A stretch of DNA of 64,000 nt, taken from contig NZ_JACHJI010000009.1 of the NCBI RefSeq assembly GCF_014203535.1, positions 186,001 to 250,000 on the forward strand, given 5' to 3'. Origin of the DNA: Streptomyces griseomycini. Lineage in GTDB: Bacteria > Actinomycetota > Actinomycetes > Streptomycetales > Streptomycetaceae. This document shows, piece after piece, positions 25,017 to 34,932 of the stretch. A program made the position numbers and the translations under genes. Below the pieces are notes generated by a model. It did not search any database. It saw nothing but the letters and a program-made list of their open reading frames with translations, and had not been told where the DNA came from. The first letter of the stretch is position 1. Each line of letters begins with the position of its first letter.

Positions 25017-28000
25017 GTGATTGTGCCGTCCTCGTCCTCAGCGGTGATCGAAACCGTTCTCGAACAGTCCTCCCGAGTCCTGCAGACGTATGCGGTGGAC
25101 CCCGGCCTCGTGGCCGAACACGCCAATGGCGAGCGTCGTATCACGCAGGGCGGGTACGGTGATCGCCAGCTTTTCGAGCTCGTCCAGAACGCGGCCGACG
25201 AAATCGCGGGCGAACCTGGCGGACGCGTCCACGTGGTCCTCACAGAGTCCCACCTGTACTGCGCCAACGAGGGAAACCCGGTCACCCCGGAAGGGGCGGA
25301 GACCATCCTTCGAATGAGCATGTCGAAGAAGCGTGGCGGGCAGATCGGACGCTTCGGGGTCGGTGTGAAGTCGGTCCTCGTGGTGACCGACGCGCCGGAA
25401 TTCTTCAGCCGCACCGGAAGTTTCGGATTCGACCGCGCCTGGTCCTACGAGCAGATCAAGGCCGTGCCCGGTGTGACGGAGCGCTACGGCCCGGAGTTCG
25501 ACGCACCCGTCCTGCGGATGGCCCGCCCACTCGACATGCGGGCCGAGCGCGCCTCCGACCCCGTACTGGACCAGCTGTTGACCTGGGCGACCACGGTCGT
25601 GCGGCTCCCGCTGCTCCCGAAGGCCGATGACCGGCTGGGCAAGGACATGCACGGCAACCGTGGCAAGGACCACGGCGAGCCCCGTGAGGAGTTCCCGGTC
25701 GGGTTCCAGCTCTTCTCGCCTCACGTCGCCAAGGTCGTGCTGGAGGATCACCGTCCCAGGCCCATGGCGCGCCGGATCCTGACCTCCCAGCAGACCGGTG
25801 ACCTGCACACCGTAACCGAGGAGCGCACGGGGAAGGCTCTCTCCACGGAGCGGTGGCGCGTGTTCACCACCACGCACGAGCCGGGTCCCGCGGCCCGTGC
25901 GGACGCCGGAGAGCTGCACGACCGGGTCGCACTCGACCTGTCCTGGGCCGTCCCCGCGCTGGAACGGGACGCCGAGAGCGGCCTGCACGTCAGCCCTCGC
26001 TCCCGTGGCCGCGGCAAGTTCTGGTCCTTCTTCCCCACCAAGTACGAGATGTCGCTCAGCGGCATCCTCAACGGGGCGTGGAAGACCAACGAGGACCGGC
26101 AGAACCTGCTCGACTCCTCCCCGTTCAACCAGGAAATGATCAGAGTGTCGGCGAAGCTGGTCGTCGACTCCCTCCCCGCACTCGCCCCGGCCGAGGACCC
26201 AGCCGCTTACCTCCCGCTGCTCCCCGGTCGTGTGAAGGAGTCGATCAGCTGGGCGGACGAGTTCCTGACCCGGGAGATCTGGGCCCGCACCGCTACCAGT
26301 CCCTCTCTGCCCGACCAGGACGGTGTCCTGCGCGCCCCCAAGCACCTGCGCGTCCACCCGCGGCTGGACAAGGACCTGAAGCAGCTCACGCGATGGCTGC
26401 GGATGTGGCACGAGTGCCCCGGGCGTCCTTCGGACTGGCTGCACCCGAGCGTGGAGGCCGACGCCCTGCGCTCCGGCAAGGTCGAGCACGTCCTCGGTGC
26501 CGCCGGACACGAGCGGGCCGGGGTCCGCGACTGGCTGGAGGCCCTCGTCGCGAACGGCACCGTCGAGGCGTCGGCGGTGGCCGTCCGCATCCTGGCCGAC
26601 ATGATCGAGAAGCGCTCCCCCTTCGCCGACGAGGCCCGCAAGGCCCACATCGTGCTGACCGAGGAGCACGGGCTGGTCCCCCCGGTCCACGGCAAGGTGT
26701 TCCGCCGGGCCGAGCACCAGGACGGGCTGCGCGAGTCCACGGTGTACGTCGTCGACGAGCTCGCCCAGGACCCATCGCTGGCGCACGCGCTCAACGTCCT
26801 CGGCATCCGCGAGGCCGACGTGGAGGGCCGGTTCGCCAGTGTCCTCGACCAGGGCTTCGACCACTACGGGGAGTCCGACTGGGAGCGCTTCTGGGAGCTG
26901 TTCCGTCAGGCCGGCATCCGTCGGCTGGCCCACAAGGTCCTGGAGCGCGTGCCCGACCCGCGCACGACGCTCCGGGTACGGACGGCCGACAAGCACTTCC
27001 GACCGGTCGCGGACTGCATGCTGCCCGGTGTCGTCGTCGATGCCGAGCGCGATCCGAGCGTCGCCGTCGACATGGCGTTCCACTCCGACGACGCGTCCTT
27101 CTTCTCCCTGATCGGCCTGCGGGATCGGCCGGCCGGCGGCGTGCAGCCGCAGGCCGACGAGGCCTGGTTCGAAGAGTACCGAGCAGCCGTCCACGCTTCC
27201 TACCTGCGTTCTCTGGACAGCCGTGCCCCGCGCCCCGCGCTGAACAGGATGAAGGTCGAGGGTGCCGCGATCGGTGGCCCCCTCCATCTCTTCCGCGACC
27301 TGTCCGAGGAGTCCCGCGCCGCCTTCCTGAAGGCGCTGCCCGACGACGCCGTGGTGGACAACTGGACGCGTCAGTTCGGCGCCCAGACCAGTACTCGGCA
27401 GGCGGTGATGTCCCCGATCCGATGGATGCTGCGCAAGCACGGCAGGGTCACCACCTCCCAGGGGATCAAGCCACTGACGGAGGCCGTCGGCCCCCAGCTC
27501 GCCGCCTACCGCGATGTGCTGCCGGTCGCCGACATCTCCCCCGAGAAGGCCCGCAAGCTGCGACTGCCGATCACCGTCGACGAGGTTCCCGCCGACCGCT
27601 GGGACGCGCTTCTCGCCGAGGTGTCCCGCAGCGAGGACGACGCCTTCGTCGGCGCCACCTACGTGATGCTGACCCGGTTCGGGGCGGATTTCCCCGAGGA
27701 CTCCCTCACTCGCTGCCGGATCGGTGACACCTGGGACACCCGTCCCGACGACGAGATCACCCTCGCCGTCGGTGCCGCCGAGTACCGGGCCCTGCGGGCC
27801 GAGCAGCTCCCCGCCCTGCTCGTGCCGACCGCCGAGGACGCCGAACTGATGGTCGAGAAGTGGGGCATGCTCCGCTACGCCGACGTGATCAGTCGGGAGA
27901 CCCGCGAGGTGCCCGAGGGCGACCCCGTTCCCCTCGTCGAGCTGTTCCCGGCGCTGCGGCAGCGCCTGAACAGCGGCAACCGGAACAGCATGGTGCAGCG

Positions 28001-29789
28001 GTGCACCGAGTTGGAAGAGGTCACGCGTACTCCCAACGGCACGCACGCCTCTCCCCTGGACGCCGTGCGTCAGAACGGCACGGTCAAGATCCTCGTACCG
28101 CGTGAGCCCGAGCCCATGCTGCGGCTGATCGACCGCGAGCTCGGCCTCGGCCTGGGCGCGTCCGGATGCCGCGCGGTGTTGGAGCATCAGGACCGCATGG
28201 CCAAGGACAGTGCGCTGAAGGCGGCACAGAAGGCCGTGCGCGACGCCGAGGACGTCGTGACCAAACTCGAGCTGCTGATCGGCGCGGACGCGCTCAGGGC
28301 CGGCCTGCCTGAAGGGCTGATGGACGCCGAGCTGCAGGCGACCGGCGGCGTGGAGCCGTCCGGGCGCCGCATCGCCCAGATGGCGTTCAACGCGCACGGC
28401 GACGGGGTGCTCCAGCAGCACGCCCGGGACATCCAGGCACGCTTCCCCAACGCACCGGTGGGGTACGGGGGTTCGTCGGCCGCCATCGCATTCGTCTCCG
28501 ACCTGCGCCTGCCTGTGACGTTCGCCGGTTCCAGGACTCCCTCACCGCCCTCCTCCGAGACGATCGAGGGGCCCCGGGACTTCCCCAGGCTCCACGACTA
28601 CCAGGAGGACCTGGTTCGGAACATCTCCACCCTGCTCGACCGGCTCGCCCCGCAGCGCGGCATGCTGTCCCTGCCCACGGGCGCCGGCAAGACACGGGTC
28701 ACCGCCGAGGCCGTGATCCGCTGGGTGAAGCGGGTCGGTGACCTCAAGGGGCCCTTGCTGTGGATAGCGCAGACCGAGGAACTGTGCGAACAGGCTGTAC
28801 AGAGCTGGAAGTTCGTCTGGAGCAAGGTCGGCGCCGAGCGCCCTCTGACCATCAGCCGGCTGTGGAGCAGCAACGAGGCCGGCAACGTCGTCGAGCATCC
28901 CCATCTGGTGGTCGCCACGGACGCGAAACTGGAGCGGTGCCTGGGCACCGACCAGTACGCGTGGCTGCGTGAGCCCGCGCTCGTGATCGTGGACGAGGCG
29001 CACACCGCCATCTCCAAGCGGTACACGGAGGTCCTCGGCCTGTTGGGCCTGACCCAGTACGAGACGCGCCGGCATCTGCTCGGCCTGACCGCCACCCCGT
29101 TCCGCAACACCAACGAGGACGAAACGCGCCGACTGATCACCCGCTTCGGCAACCGACGACTCGACGAAGGCGTGTTCCCGTCCGGCGACCCGTACCGGGA
29201 TCTGCAGGAGTGGGGCATGCTCGCCCAGGTCGAGCACCGCACCCTGGAGGGCGGTCGGATCGTGCTCGACCAGGAGGAGAAGACGCACGCCGAACGCATG
29301 GCGATGCTGTCCCGCGCCGCCGAGCAGCGGCTCGCCGACGACCACGAGCGGAGTCTGCGCATCGTCGAATCGGTGGCCGCACTGCCGCCGGACTGGCCGA
29401 CGCTGCTCTTCGCCACCTCCGTCGACCACGCCAAGTACCTGGCGGCCATGCTCAACGACCGAGGAGTCCGGTCCGCCGCCGTGGATTCGACGACCAGTAC
29501 GCAGGACCGTCGGACGCGGATCGAGAACTTCAGGAGCGGCCGCATCCGTGTACTCACCAACTACGGAGTCCTCACCCAGGGGTTCGACGCGCCCGCGACC
29601 CGGGTCGTGGTGGTGGCACGGCCGGTCTACAGCACCAACGTGTACCAGCAGATGATCGGTCGCGGCCTGCGCGGCCCCAAGAACGGCGGCAAGGACACCT
29701 GCCTGATCCTCAACGTCGACGACAACATCGCCAACTTCGACACCGCGCTGGCCTTCACCCAGTTCGAGCACCTCTGGAGCCGTACGTGA
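25017..29789 (+). CDS. Sacsin/Hsp90-like ATPase fused to SF2 helicase (module B)
   Basis: 1590-aa fusion. The N-terminus is a sacsin-type GHKL ATPase: N-box ELVQNAADE (about residues 54-62), G1 CANEGNPV, G2 QIGRFGVGVKS (about 109-119). A long middle region of about 850 residues is unassigned. The C-terminal 400 residues are an SF2 helicase: Walker A LPTGAGKT (about 1219-1226), DEAH box VIVDEAHTA (about 1325), GLTATPFR, and motif VI QMIGRGLRG (about 1545). The GTG start is preceded by CAGGAG; an upstream ATG at 24936 lacks one. It is the first gene of an operon ending in drmA-drmB. It is presumably a large DNA-remodelling motor that detects foreign DNA. Confidence 0.85.
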   Translation: MIVPSSSSAVIETVLEQSSRVLQTYAVDPGLVAEHANGERRITQGGYGDRQLFELVQNAADEIAGEPGGRVHVVLTESHLYCANEGNPVTPEGAETILRMSMSKKRGGQIGRFGVGVKSVLVVTDAPEFFSRTGSFGFDRAWSYEQIKAVPGVTERYGPEFDAPVLRMARPLDMRAERASDPVLDQLLTWATTVVRLPLLPKADDRLGKDMHGNRGKDHGEPREEFPVGFQLFSPHVAKVVLEDHRPRPMARRILTSQQTGDLHTVTEERTGKALSTERWRVFTTTHEPGPAARADAGELHDRVALDLSWAVPALERDAESGLHVSPRSRGRGKFWSFFPTKYEMSLSGILNGAWKTNEDRQNLLDSSPFNQEMIRVSAKLVVDSLPALAPAEDPAAYLPLLPGRVKESISWADEFLTREIWARTATSPSLPDQDGVLRAPKHLRVHPRLDKDLKQLTRWLRMWHECPGRPSDWLHPSVEADALRSGKVEHVLGAAGHERAGVRDWLEALVANGTVEASAVAVRILADMIEKRSPFADEARKAHIVLTEEHGLVPPVHGKVFRRAEHQDGLRESTVYVVDELAQDPSLAHALNVLGIREADVEGRFASVLDQGFDHYGESDWERFWELFRQAGIRRLAHKVLERVPDPRTTLRVRTADKHFRPVADCMLPGVVVDAERDPSVAVDMAFHSDDASFFSLIGLRDRPAGGVQPQADEAWFEEYRAAVHASYLRSLDSRAPRPALNRMKVEGAAIGGPLHLFRDLSEESRAAFLKALPDDAVVDNWTRQFGAQTSTRQAVMSPIRWMLRKHGRVTTSQGIKPLTEAVGPQLAAYRDVLPVADISPEKARKLRLPITVDEVPADRWDALLAEVSRSEDDAFVGATYVMLTRFGADFPEDSLTRCRIGDTWDTRPDDEITLAVGAAEYRALRAEQLPALLVPTAEDAELMVEKWGMLRYADVISRETREVPEGDPVPLVELFPALRQRLNSGNRNSMVQRCTELEEVTRTPNGTHASPLDAVRQNGTVKILVPREPEPMLRLIDRELGLGLGASGCRAVLEHQDRMAKDSALKAAQKAVRDAEDVVTKLELLIGADALRAGLPEGLMDAELQATGGVEPSGRRIAQMAFNAHGDGVLQQHARDIQARFPNAPVGYGGSSAAIAFVSDLRLPVTFAGSRTPSPPSSETIEGPRDFPRLHDYQEDLVRNISTLLDRLAPQRGMLSLPTGAGKTRVTAEAVIRWVKRVGDLKGPLLWIAQTEELCEQAVQSWKFVWSKVGAERPLTISRLWSSNEAGNVVEHPHLVVATDAKLERCLGTDQYAWLREPALVIVDEAHTAISKRYTEVLGLLGLTQYETRRHLLGLTATPFRNTNEDETRRLITRFGNRRLDEGVFPSGDPYRDLQEWGMLAQVEHRTLEGGRIVLDQEEKTHAERMAMLSRAAEQRLADDHERSLRIVESVAALPPDWPTLLFATSVDHAKYLAAMLNDRGVRSAAVDSTTSTQDRRTRIENFRSGRIRVLTNYGVLTQGFDAPATRVVVVARPVYSTNVYQQMIGRGLRGPKNGGKDTCLILNVDDNIANFDTALAFTQFEHLWSRT

Positions 29790-31690
29790 CCGACGTCTAC
29801 CTCGGCAGTCCGCCGCTCACCGCCGAGCAGCGGACCGTCGTCGAGCAGCCCTGGGACGCACGGGTCCTGGTCACCGCCGGGGCCGGCGCGGGGAAGACGC
29901 ACACGCTGGTGCGTCGACTCGACGCCCTGTGCGGGCACGAGGATCCGGAGGAGTCGCTGGAAGCCACCGACATTCTGGTGCTCACCTTCTCGCGGGCGGC
30001 CGCCCGTGAGTTGCGTGAGCGCATCACCCGGCACGGGGACCGGGCCCGCCGGGTGCGCGCCCAGACCTTCGACGCCTGGGCGTACGGGGTGCTCCTCCAG
30101 GCGTACCCGGACCGGGACTGGACCACGACCTCCTTCGACGAGCGGATCAGGGCCGCGGCCGAGGCCGTCGAGGAGGGCGCGCTGGAGGCCGGCGACTCGG
30201 TCCCGCCGTCCCATGTGGTGATCGACGAGGTGCAGGACCTGCTGGGCGACCGTCGGGAACTGGTGGAGTCACTGCTCGACCGCTACCAGGACACCTGCGG
30301 TTTCACCGTGGTCGGTGACGCCGCCCAGTCCGTGTACGGCTTCCAGATCGAGGACCCGGCCGAGCGCAACGACGAGACCGGCCGGTTCTTCGAATGGTTG
30401 CGCAGCTCGTACCCCGACGACCTGGTGGAGCTGCGTCTCACCGAGAACTTCCGGGCCGTCACCCCGGAGGCACGGGTCGCGCTGTCTCACGGCCCCCGGC
30501 TCCAGCGGGTCCGGGACGCGGACGAGGCCGCCACGCTGTACGAGGAACTGCGCGACCTCCTCCTGGACCCGGTGAACTCGCTGGGCGATCTCACCGACGA
30601 GTACACGCTGCAGGGTCTGCGGGACCTCGACGACACCTGCGCCGTCCTCACCCGCGACAACCGGCAGGCGCTGGTGGTCTCCCGGCTGCTCCACGAGAAC
30701 GGCATCGGGCACCGGCTGCGCCGTCCTCTCGAGGAGCGACCGGTGCCCTACTGGGTGGCCGAGCTGCTGCGCCGTACCGAGGCGACCGGCCTGTCCGAGG
30801 ACCGGTTCCGCTCGTTGCTGGAACAGATCCCGCTGCCCCACGAACCGAACGCGGGCGCCCTGTGGACGGTGCTGCGACGCGCCACCCGCTCGCCCGGACG
30901 CACCGCCCTCGATCTGGACCGGCTGCGTCGCCTGGTCACCGACGGCCGCTTCCCCGACGAGGCGGCCGACCCGGAGACGGCGCGGATCGTCGTCTCCACC
31001 GTGCACCGGGCCAAGGGGTTGGAGTTCGACCGGGTGATCGTCCTGACTCCGCCGACCGTCGCCGAACTCCACAAGCAGTACGGTGCCGAGGCGGACCTCC
31101 CCGCGGAGGCCCGCGCCCTGTACGTGGCGATGACCCGCGCCCGGCAGGACCTCTACCACGTCCGCTCCCCCGAGTTGCCGATCATCAAGAGGGCGGGGAA
31201 CCGCAAGAACGGTCGACGGTTCGTCGGCGGGTGGCGGTCGTACGACAGGTTCGGCGTGGTGGCCGAGGCCGGTGACGTCTGCCGGGACAACCCGCCCGGT
31301 CACGCGACCGACGCCGTGGCGACCCAGACCTACCTCCTGCATGAGGTAGGTCCCGGTCAGGAGGTACTGCTGCGCAAGCGTCACGATCTGCCGGCGGGTG
31401 AGGCCCAGAGCCCGCCGTACGCCCTGCTGCACCGGGGACGGGAGATAGGCGAGGCCTCGGAGCGGTTCCGGCAGGAGCTGTTCCGGGTGCAGAAGGTGAA
31501 CCGGACGTGGGACCCGTGGTGGCCCGACGAGATCCACGGCCTGCGGATCGACACCTTGGAGACGGTGACGGGCAGCGTCGCGGCCGGCGCCAACGCGGGC
31601 CTGGGCGACCGAGGTGTGTGGATCGTGCCGCGGATCACCGGCATCGGCATGTTTCGGCGGGCTGACGACGAAGAGGAGCAGGGCGCATGA
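29786..31690 (+). CDS. UvrD/Rep-type SF1 helicase (module B)
   Basis: 634-aa superfamily 1A 3'-5' helicase. All core motifs are present: Walker A TAGAGAGKTHTLVRRL (about residues 28-43), Ia LVLTFSRAAARELRERI, II VIDEVQDLLGD (about 145), III VVGDAAQSVYGFQ, IV RLTENFRA, V VSTVHRAKGLEFDRV, VI ALYVAMTRARQDLY. No nuclease domain is attached; the last 180 residues are family-specific. The GTG start overlaps the preceding stop (GTGA). It is not a usual DISARM component, so its placement between the fusion protein and DrmA is notable. It probably unwinds or resects DNA within the same complex. Confidence 0.87.
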   Translation: MTDVYLGSPPLTAEQRTVVEQPWDARVLVTAGAGAGKTHTLVRRLDALCGHEDPEESLEATDILVLTFSRAAARELRERITRHGDRARRVRAQTFDAWAYGVLLQAYPDRDWTTTSFDERIRAAAEAVEEGALEAGDSVPPSHVVIDEVQDLLGDRRELVESLLDRYQDTCGFTVVGDAAQSVYGFQIEDPAERNDETGRFFEWLRSSYPDDLVELRLTENFRAVTPEARVALSHGPRLQRVRDADEAATLYEELRDLLLDPVNSLGDLTDEYTLQGLRDLDDTCAVLTRDNRQALVVSRLLHENGIGHRLRRPLEERPVPYWVAELLRRTEATGLSEDRFRSLLEQIPLPHEPNAGALWTVLRRATRSPGRTALDLDRLRRLVTDGRFPDEAADPETARIVVSTVHRAKGLEFDRVIVLTPPTVAELHKQYGAEADLPAEARALYVAMTRARQDLYHVRSPELPIIKRAGNRKNGRRFVGGWRSYDRFGVVAEAGDVCRDNPPGHATDAVATQTYLLHEVGPGQEVLLRKRHDLPAGEAQSPPYALLHRGREIGEASERFRQELFRVQKVNRTWDPWWPDEIHGLRIDTLETVTGSVAAGANAGLGDRGVWIVPRITGIGMFRRADDEEEQGA

Positions 31691-34600
31691 CGCACGTGGC
31701 AGGTCGGCACTCCGAGCACTATCGGGTGCGGGACGAGGAACTCCTCGCGGGACTGCGCAGGGAACTCTTCGGCCCCGCCGAGGACGCTGCACCGGAGGAC
31801 CGGGACGAGGTTCTCGCTCAGGACGCGCCGATCGACCGTTACCTGACCGGCGTGCTGTATCCGCGTGCCTCGCGGGAGCGCAGGGCCGAGAACGCGGCCG
31901 AGCAGGACGGGCTGGACGCAGCGCCCGTTCTCGCCCGGGAGGACGCCGAGGAGTCCGGTGCCGCGCAGGAATCCGGTGTCTCGGGCGACAAGCGCCCGTC
32001 CTCCATGGGTCTGACCTTCGCGGTCGACCCGGCCATAAGCGACACGATCGTGGTCTCGACGCGCGCGGCGGTCTACGAGCCCACCGATGCGGACGGCAAC
32101 CCGGTCCCCGCCCGCCGCGCCGAGGCCCGGACCGTCGCGGAGCAGCGGGAGCGGTGGCGGCGCAAGGAACTCCAGCTCCCCGAGAAGAGCATCGACGTGA
32201 CCGCTTCCACCCCGGGCGAGGTGATCGACCTCGTGCCGGACAAGGTCGCCCTGCACGTCATCGTCCGCCGCCCCGATCCGACCAGCGGCACGGTCACCGT
32301 CACGGTCACGCTGATCAACAGGCAGAAAGTCGGTGAGCGGGACCTCCAGGACGCCTTCGCCCTGTTCCAGTGCGGTCTGACGGTATGGGCCGGCGACGGC
32401 TCCAGTGCCTTCGTCGAGCGGCCCGCCCCGGACGTCGCGCACGACCCGGAGGTCGCCACCGGTCGGCTGCTGCACCGTCATGCCCCGACCTTCGCCGTCG
32501 GCCACGGTTGTGCCGCCGCCTGGGACTGGGTCCCGTCGCCGATCGGCGTGACCGACAGCATCCCGGCCGCCGTCCCCGAGGTACGCAGCGAGTTCGTACC
32601 CAGCGTGGAGGTGTTGCTGACCGACTCCAATCCGGAGATCGACAGCTCGTCGTTGTCGATGCTGGGGTTGGCCGAGAAGCCCGACACCGAGGTTCTGGCC
32701 GCCCTGGAGGCACTGGCGACGGGGTACGAGGACTGGATCGCCCGCAAGTCGGTCGAAGCCGACTCCCTGGCGGGCGGCCCTCACGAACAGCCCGCGCGGG
32801 ACCAGATGGAAGCCTGTCGCGAGGCGCTCGGCCGGATCCGCGGGGGCATCGAGCTGCTGCGGACCAAGCCCGACCTGATGCGGGCGTTCCGGCTCGCCAA
32901 CCGTGCCATGGCCGAGCAGCGCGCCCGCAGCGCCTGGGTGAAGGGCGGACGCGTCGGCAGCCCCGACCCGTCCACAGGCCGCTGGCGTCCCTTCCAGATC
33001 GCCTTCCTGCTGCTCTGCATGGCCGGCATCGACGACCCCGCGCACGACGACCGGAAGATCTCCGACCTGCTCTGGTTCCCGACCGGTGGTGGCAAGACCG
33101 AGGCCTATCTCGGTCTGATCGCCCTGACGTCCTTCCTGCGCCGCATCCGCAAGGGCGCGAACGGCGGCGGTGTCACCGTCCTCATGCGCTACACGCTGCG
33201 GCTGCTCACCCTGCAGCAGTTCGAACGTGCGGCGATCCTGCTCTGCGCCATGGAACACATGAGGCGCCACACGCCCGAGCTGGGCAACGAGCCGTTCTCC
33301 ATCGGCATGTGGGTGGGACGCTCGGCCACCCCCAACACGCTGGCCGAGGCCGCCGCCAGGCTCGACGAGCTACGTGCCGACCTCGACAAGCGTCTCGCCA
33401 CCGAGAACCCCGTCCAGCTGCACGCCTGCCCCTGGTGCGGGACCCGGCTCGACGCCCGGGACTACGAGGTAGACGAGGACGCCAAGCGGATGTACATCCG
33501 CTGCCCCGGCGCGGACTGCGACTTCTCCGGCGGTCTTCCCGTCCACCTGATCGACGAGGCGGTGTACGACGCGCGTCCGACGCTGGTGATCGCCACCGTC
33601 GACAAGTTCGCGTCGATGCCGTGGCGTCCAGCGACCTCCGCACTGTTCAACCTGGACGATCCGACCGACGGCACTCCTCCCCCGGAGCTGATCGTCCAGG
33701 ACGAGCTCCACCTGATCTCCGGCCCCTTGGGCACCCTCACCGGCCTCTACGAGACCGCTGTCGACGCGCTGGCCGGCCGGCCCAAGGTGATCGCCTCCAC
33801 GGCGACCATCCGGCGCGCCGCCGACCAGGGCCGTCACCTCTTCGCCCGCGATGTGAGGCAGTTCCCGCCCGCCGGCCTGGACTCCCGCGACTCCTGGTTC
33901 GCCGTGGAGACCCCGCGCGAGGAGAAGGCGAGCCGCCGCTACGTCGGCCTCCTGGCTCCCGGCACCAGTCAGTCCACCCTGTTGATCCGCACGTACGCCA
34001 CGTTGCTGCACCGGGCCATGCACGCGGACACCGACGACAAGGTGCGCGACGCGTACTGGAGCCTCATCGGCTACTTCAACAGCCTGCGGCTGCTCTCCGC
34101 GGCCGAACTCCAGGTTCATGACGACGTGGTGGCCTATCTCGAGCTGCTCGCCGACCGCGAGGGCGTGGCGGTGCGTTCGGTGGCCAACTACTCGGAACTG
34201 ACCAGCCGGATCGACGCCAGCGAGATCCCCACGCGCCTGAAGGGCATCGAGAAGAGGCTCCCGGACGAGGACACCGTGGACGTCCTGCTCGCCACCAACA
34301 TGATCGCGGTCGGCGTGGACGTGGACCGACTCGGACTGATGGCCGTGATGGGCCAACCGCAGACGACCGCCGAGTACATCCAGGCCACGAGCCGCGTCGG
34401 CCGTGCCCACCCCGGCCTGGTCGCGGTCATGCTCAACTCGGCCCGAGCCCGGGACCGTTCGCACTACGAGAACTTCCAGCACTACCACTCGGCCCTCTAC
34501 CGCGAGGTCGAGTCCACCTCCGTCACCCCGTTCTCCGCCCGAGCGCGCGAACGGGGACTGCACGCGGTGATCGTCGCTCTGGCCCGCATCCTGGTCCCGG

Positions 34601-34932
34601 CAGCCCGCCCGAACGAGGGCGCCGGACGGGTCGAGTCCTACGAGCACATCCTTCGGGGCCGCATCAGGTCCCTGCTCCTGGACCGCGTCCACGCGGTCAC
34701 TCCCTCGGAGGCCGCGGCCGTGGAGCAGGGCTTCGACGAGTTCGTCGACTGGTGGTGCCAGGAGGCCGACGTTCACGGCGAGTTGCTCTTCGAGCCGAAG
34801 CGGGGCAACCGTGCCCCTTCGATCCTGAAGTCGTACGACGACGACTCCGAGGACCGCGAGGCGTGGCCCACCCTGTGGAGCCTGCGCGACGTCGACGCCG
34901 AGTCCGCCCTTTTCATGGAGGGAACCCGATGA
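31687..34932 (+). CDS. drmA: DISARM-type helicase DrmA (module B)
   Basis: 1081-aa protein with an N-terminal domain of about 430 residues and an SF2-like helicase core: Walker A LLWFPTGGGKTEAY (about 461-474), DELH box IVQDELHLISGPLG (about 669-682), VIASTATIRR, and a C-terminal QATSRVGRAHPG (about 899-910). A zinc knuckle (CPWC at about 581 and CPGADC about 25 residues later) is inserted before the DELH motif. These features match DrmA, which in DISARM binds DNA with DrmB and is activated by 5'-overhang DNA. ATGA overlap with the gene before and after. Slightly shorter than some homologues but all motifs are intact. Confidence 0.85.
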   Translation: MTHVAGRHSEHYRVRDEELLAGLRRELFGPAEDAAPEDRDEVLAQDAPIDRYLTGVLYPRASRERRAENAAEQDGLDAAPVLAREDAEESGAAQESGVSGDKRPSSMGLTFAVDPAISDTIVVSTRAAVYEPTDADGNPVPARRAEARTVAEQRERWRRKELQLPEKSIDVTASTPGEVIDLVPDKVALHVIVRRPDPTSGTVTVTVTLINRQKVGERDLQDAFALFQCGLTVWAGDGSSAFVERPAPDVAHDPEVATGRLLHRHAPTFAVGHGCAAAWDWVPSPIGVTDSIPAAVPEVRSEFVPSVEVLLTDSNPEIDSSSLSMLGLAEKPDTEVLAALEALATGYEDWIARKSVEADSLAGGPHEQPARDQMEACREALGRIRGGIELLRTKPDLMRAFRLANRAMAEQRARSAWVKGGRVGSPDPSTGRWRPFQIAFLLLCMAGIDDPAHDDRKISDLLWFPTGGGKTEAYLGLIALTSFLRRIRKGANGGGVTVLMRYTLRLLTLQQFERAAILLCAMEHMRRHTPELGNEPFSIGMWVGRSATPNTLAEAAARLDELRADLDKRLATENPVQLHACPWCGTRLDARDYEVDEDAKRMYIRCPGADCDFSGGLPVHLIDEAVYDARPTLVIATVDKFASMPWRPATSALFNLDDPTDGTPPPELIVQDELHLISGPLGTLTGLYETAVDALAGRPKVIASTATIRRAADQGRHLFARDVRQFPPAGLDSRDSWFAVETPREEKASRRYVGLLAPGTSQSTLLIRTYATLLHRAMHADTDDKVRDAYWSLIGYFNSLRLLSAAELQVHDDVVAYLELLADREGVAVRSVANYSELTSRIDASEIPTRLKGIEKRLPDEDTVDVLLATNMIAVGVDVDRLGLMAVMGQPQTTAEYIQATSRVGRAHPGLVAVMLNSARARDRSHYENFQHYHSALYREVESTSVTPFSARARERGLHAVIVALARILVPAARPNEGAGRVESYEHILRGRIRSLLLDRVHAVTPSEAAAVEQGFDEFVDWWCQEADVHGELLFEPKRGNRAPSILKSYDDDSEDREAWPTLWSLRDVDAESALFMEGTR

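Noticed and set aside
25038..28421. 1127-codon minus-strand frame opposite the GHKL-helicase gene
   Set aside because: It is the mirror of a gene with clear motifs; its translation has no motif and is compositionally biased.
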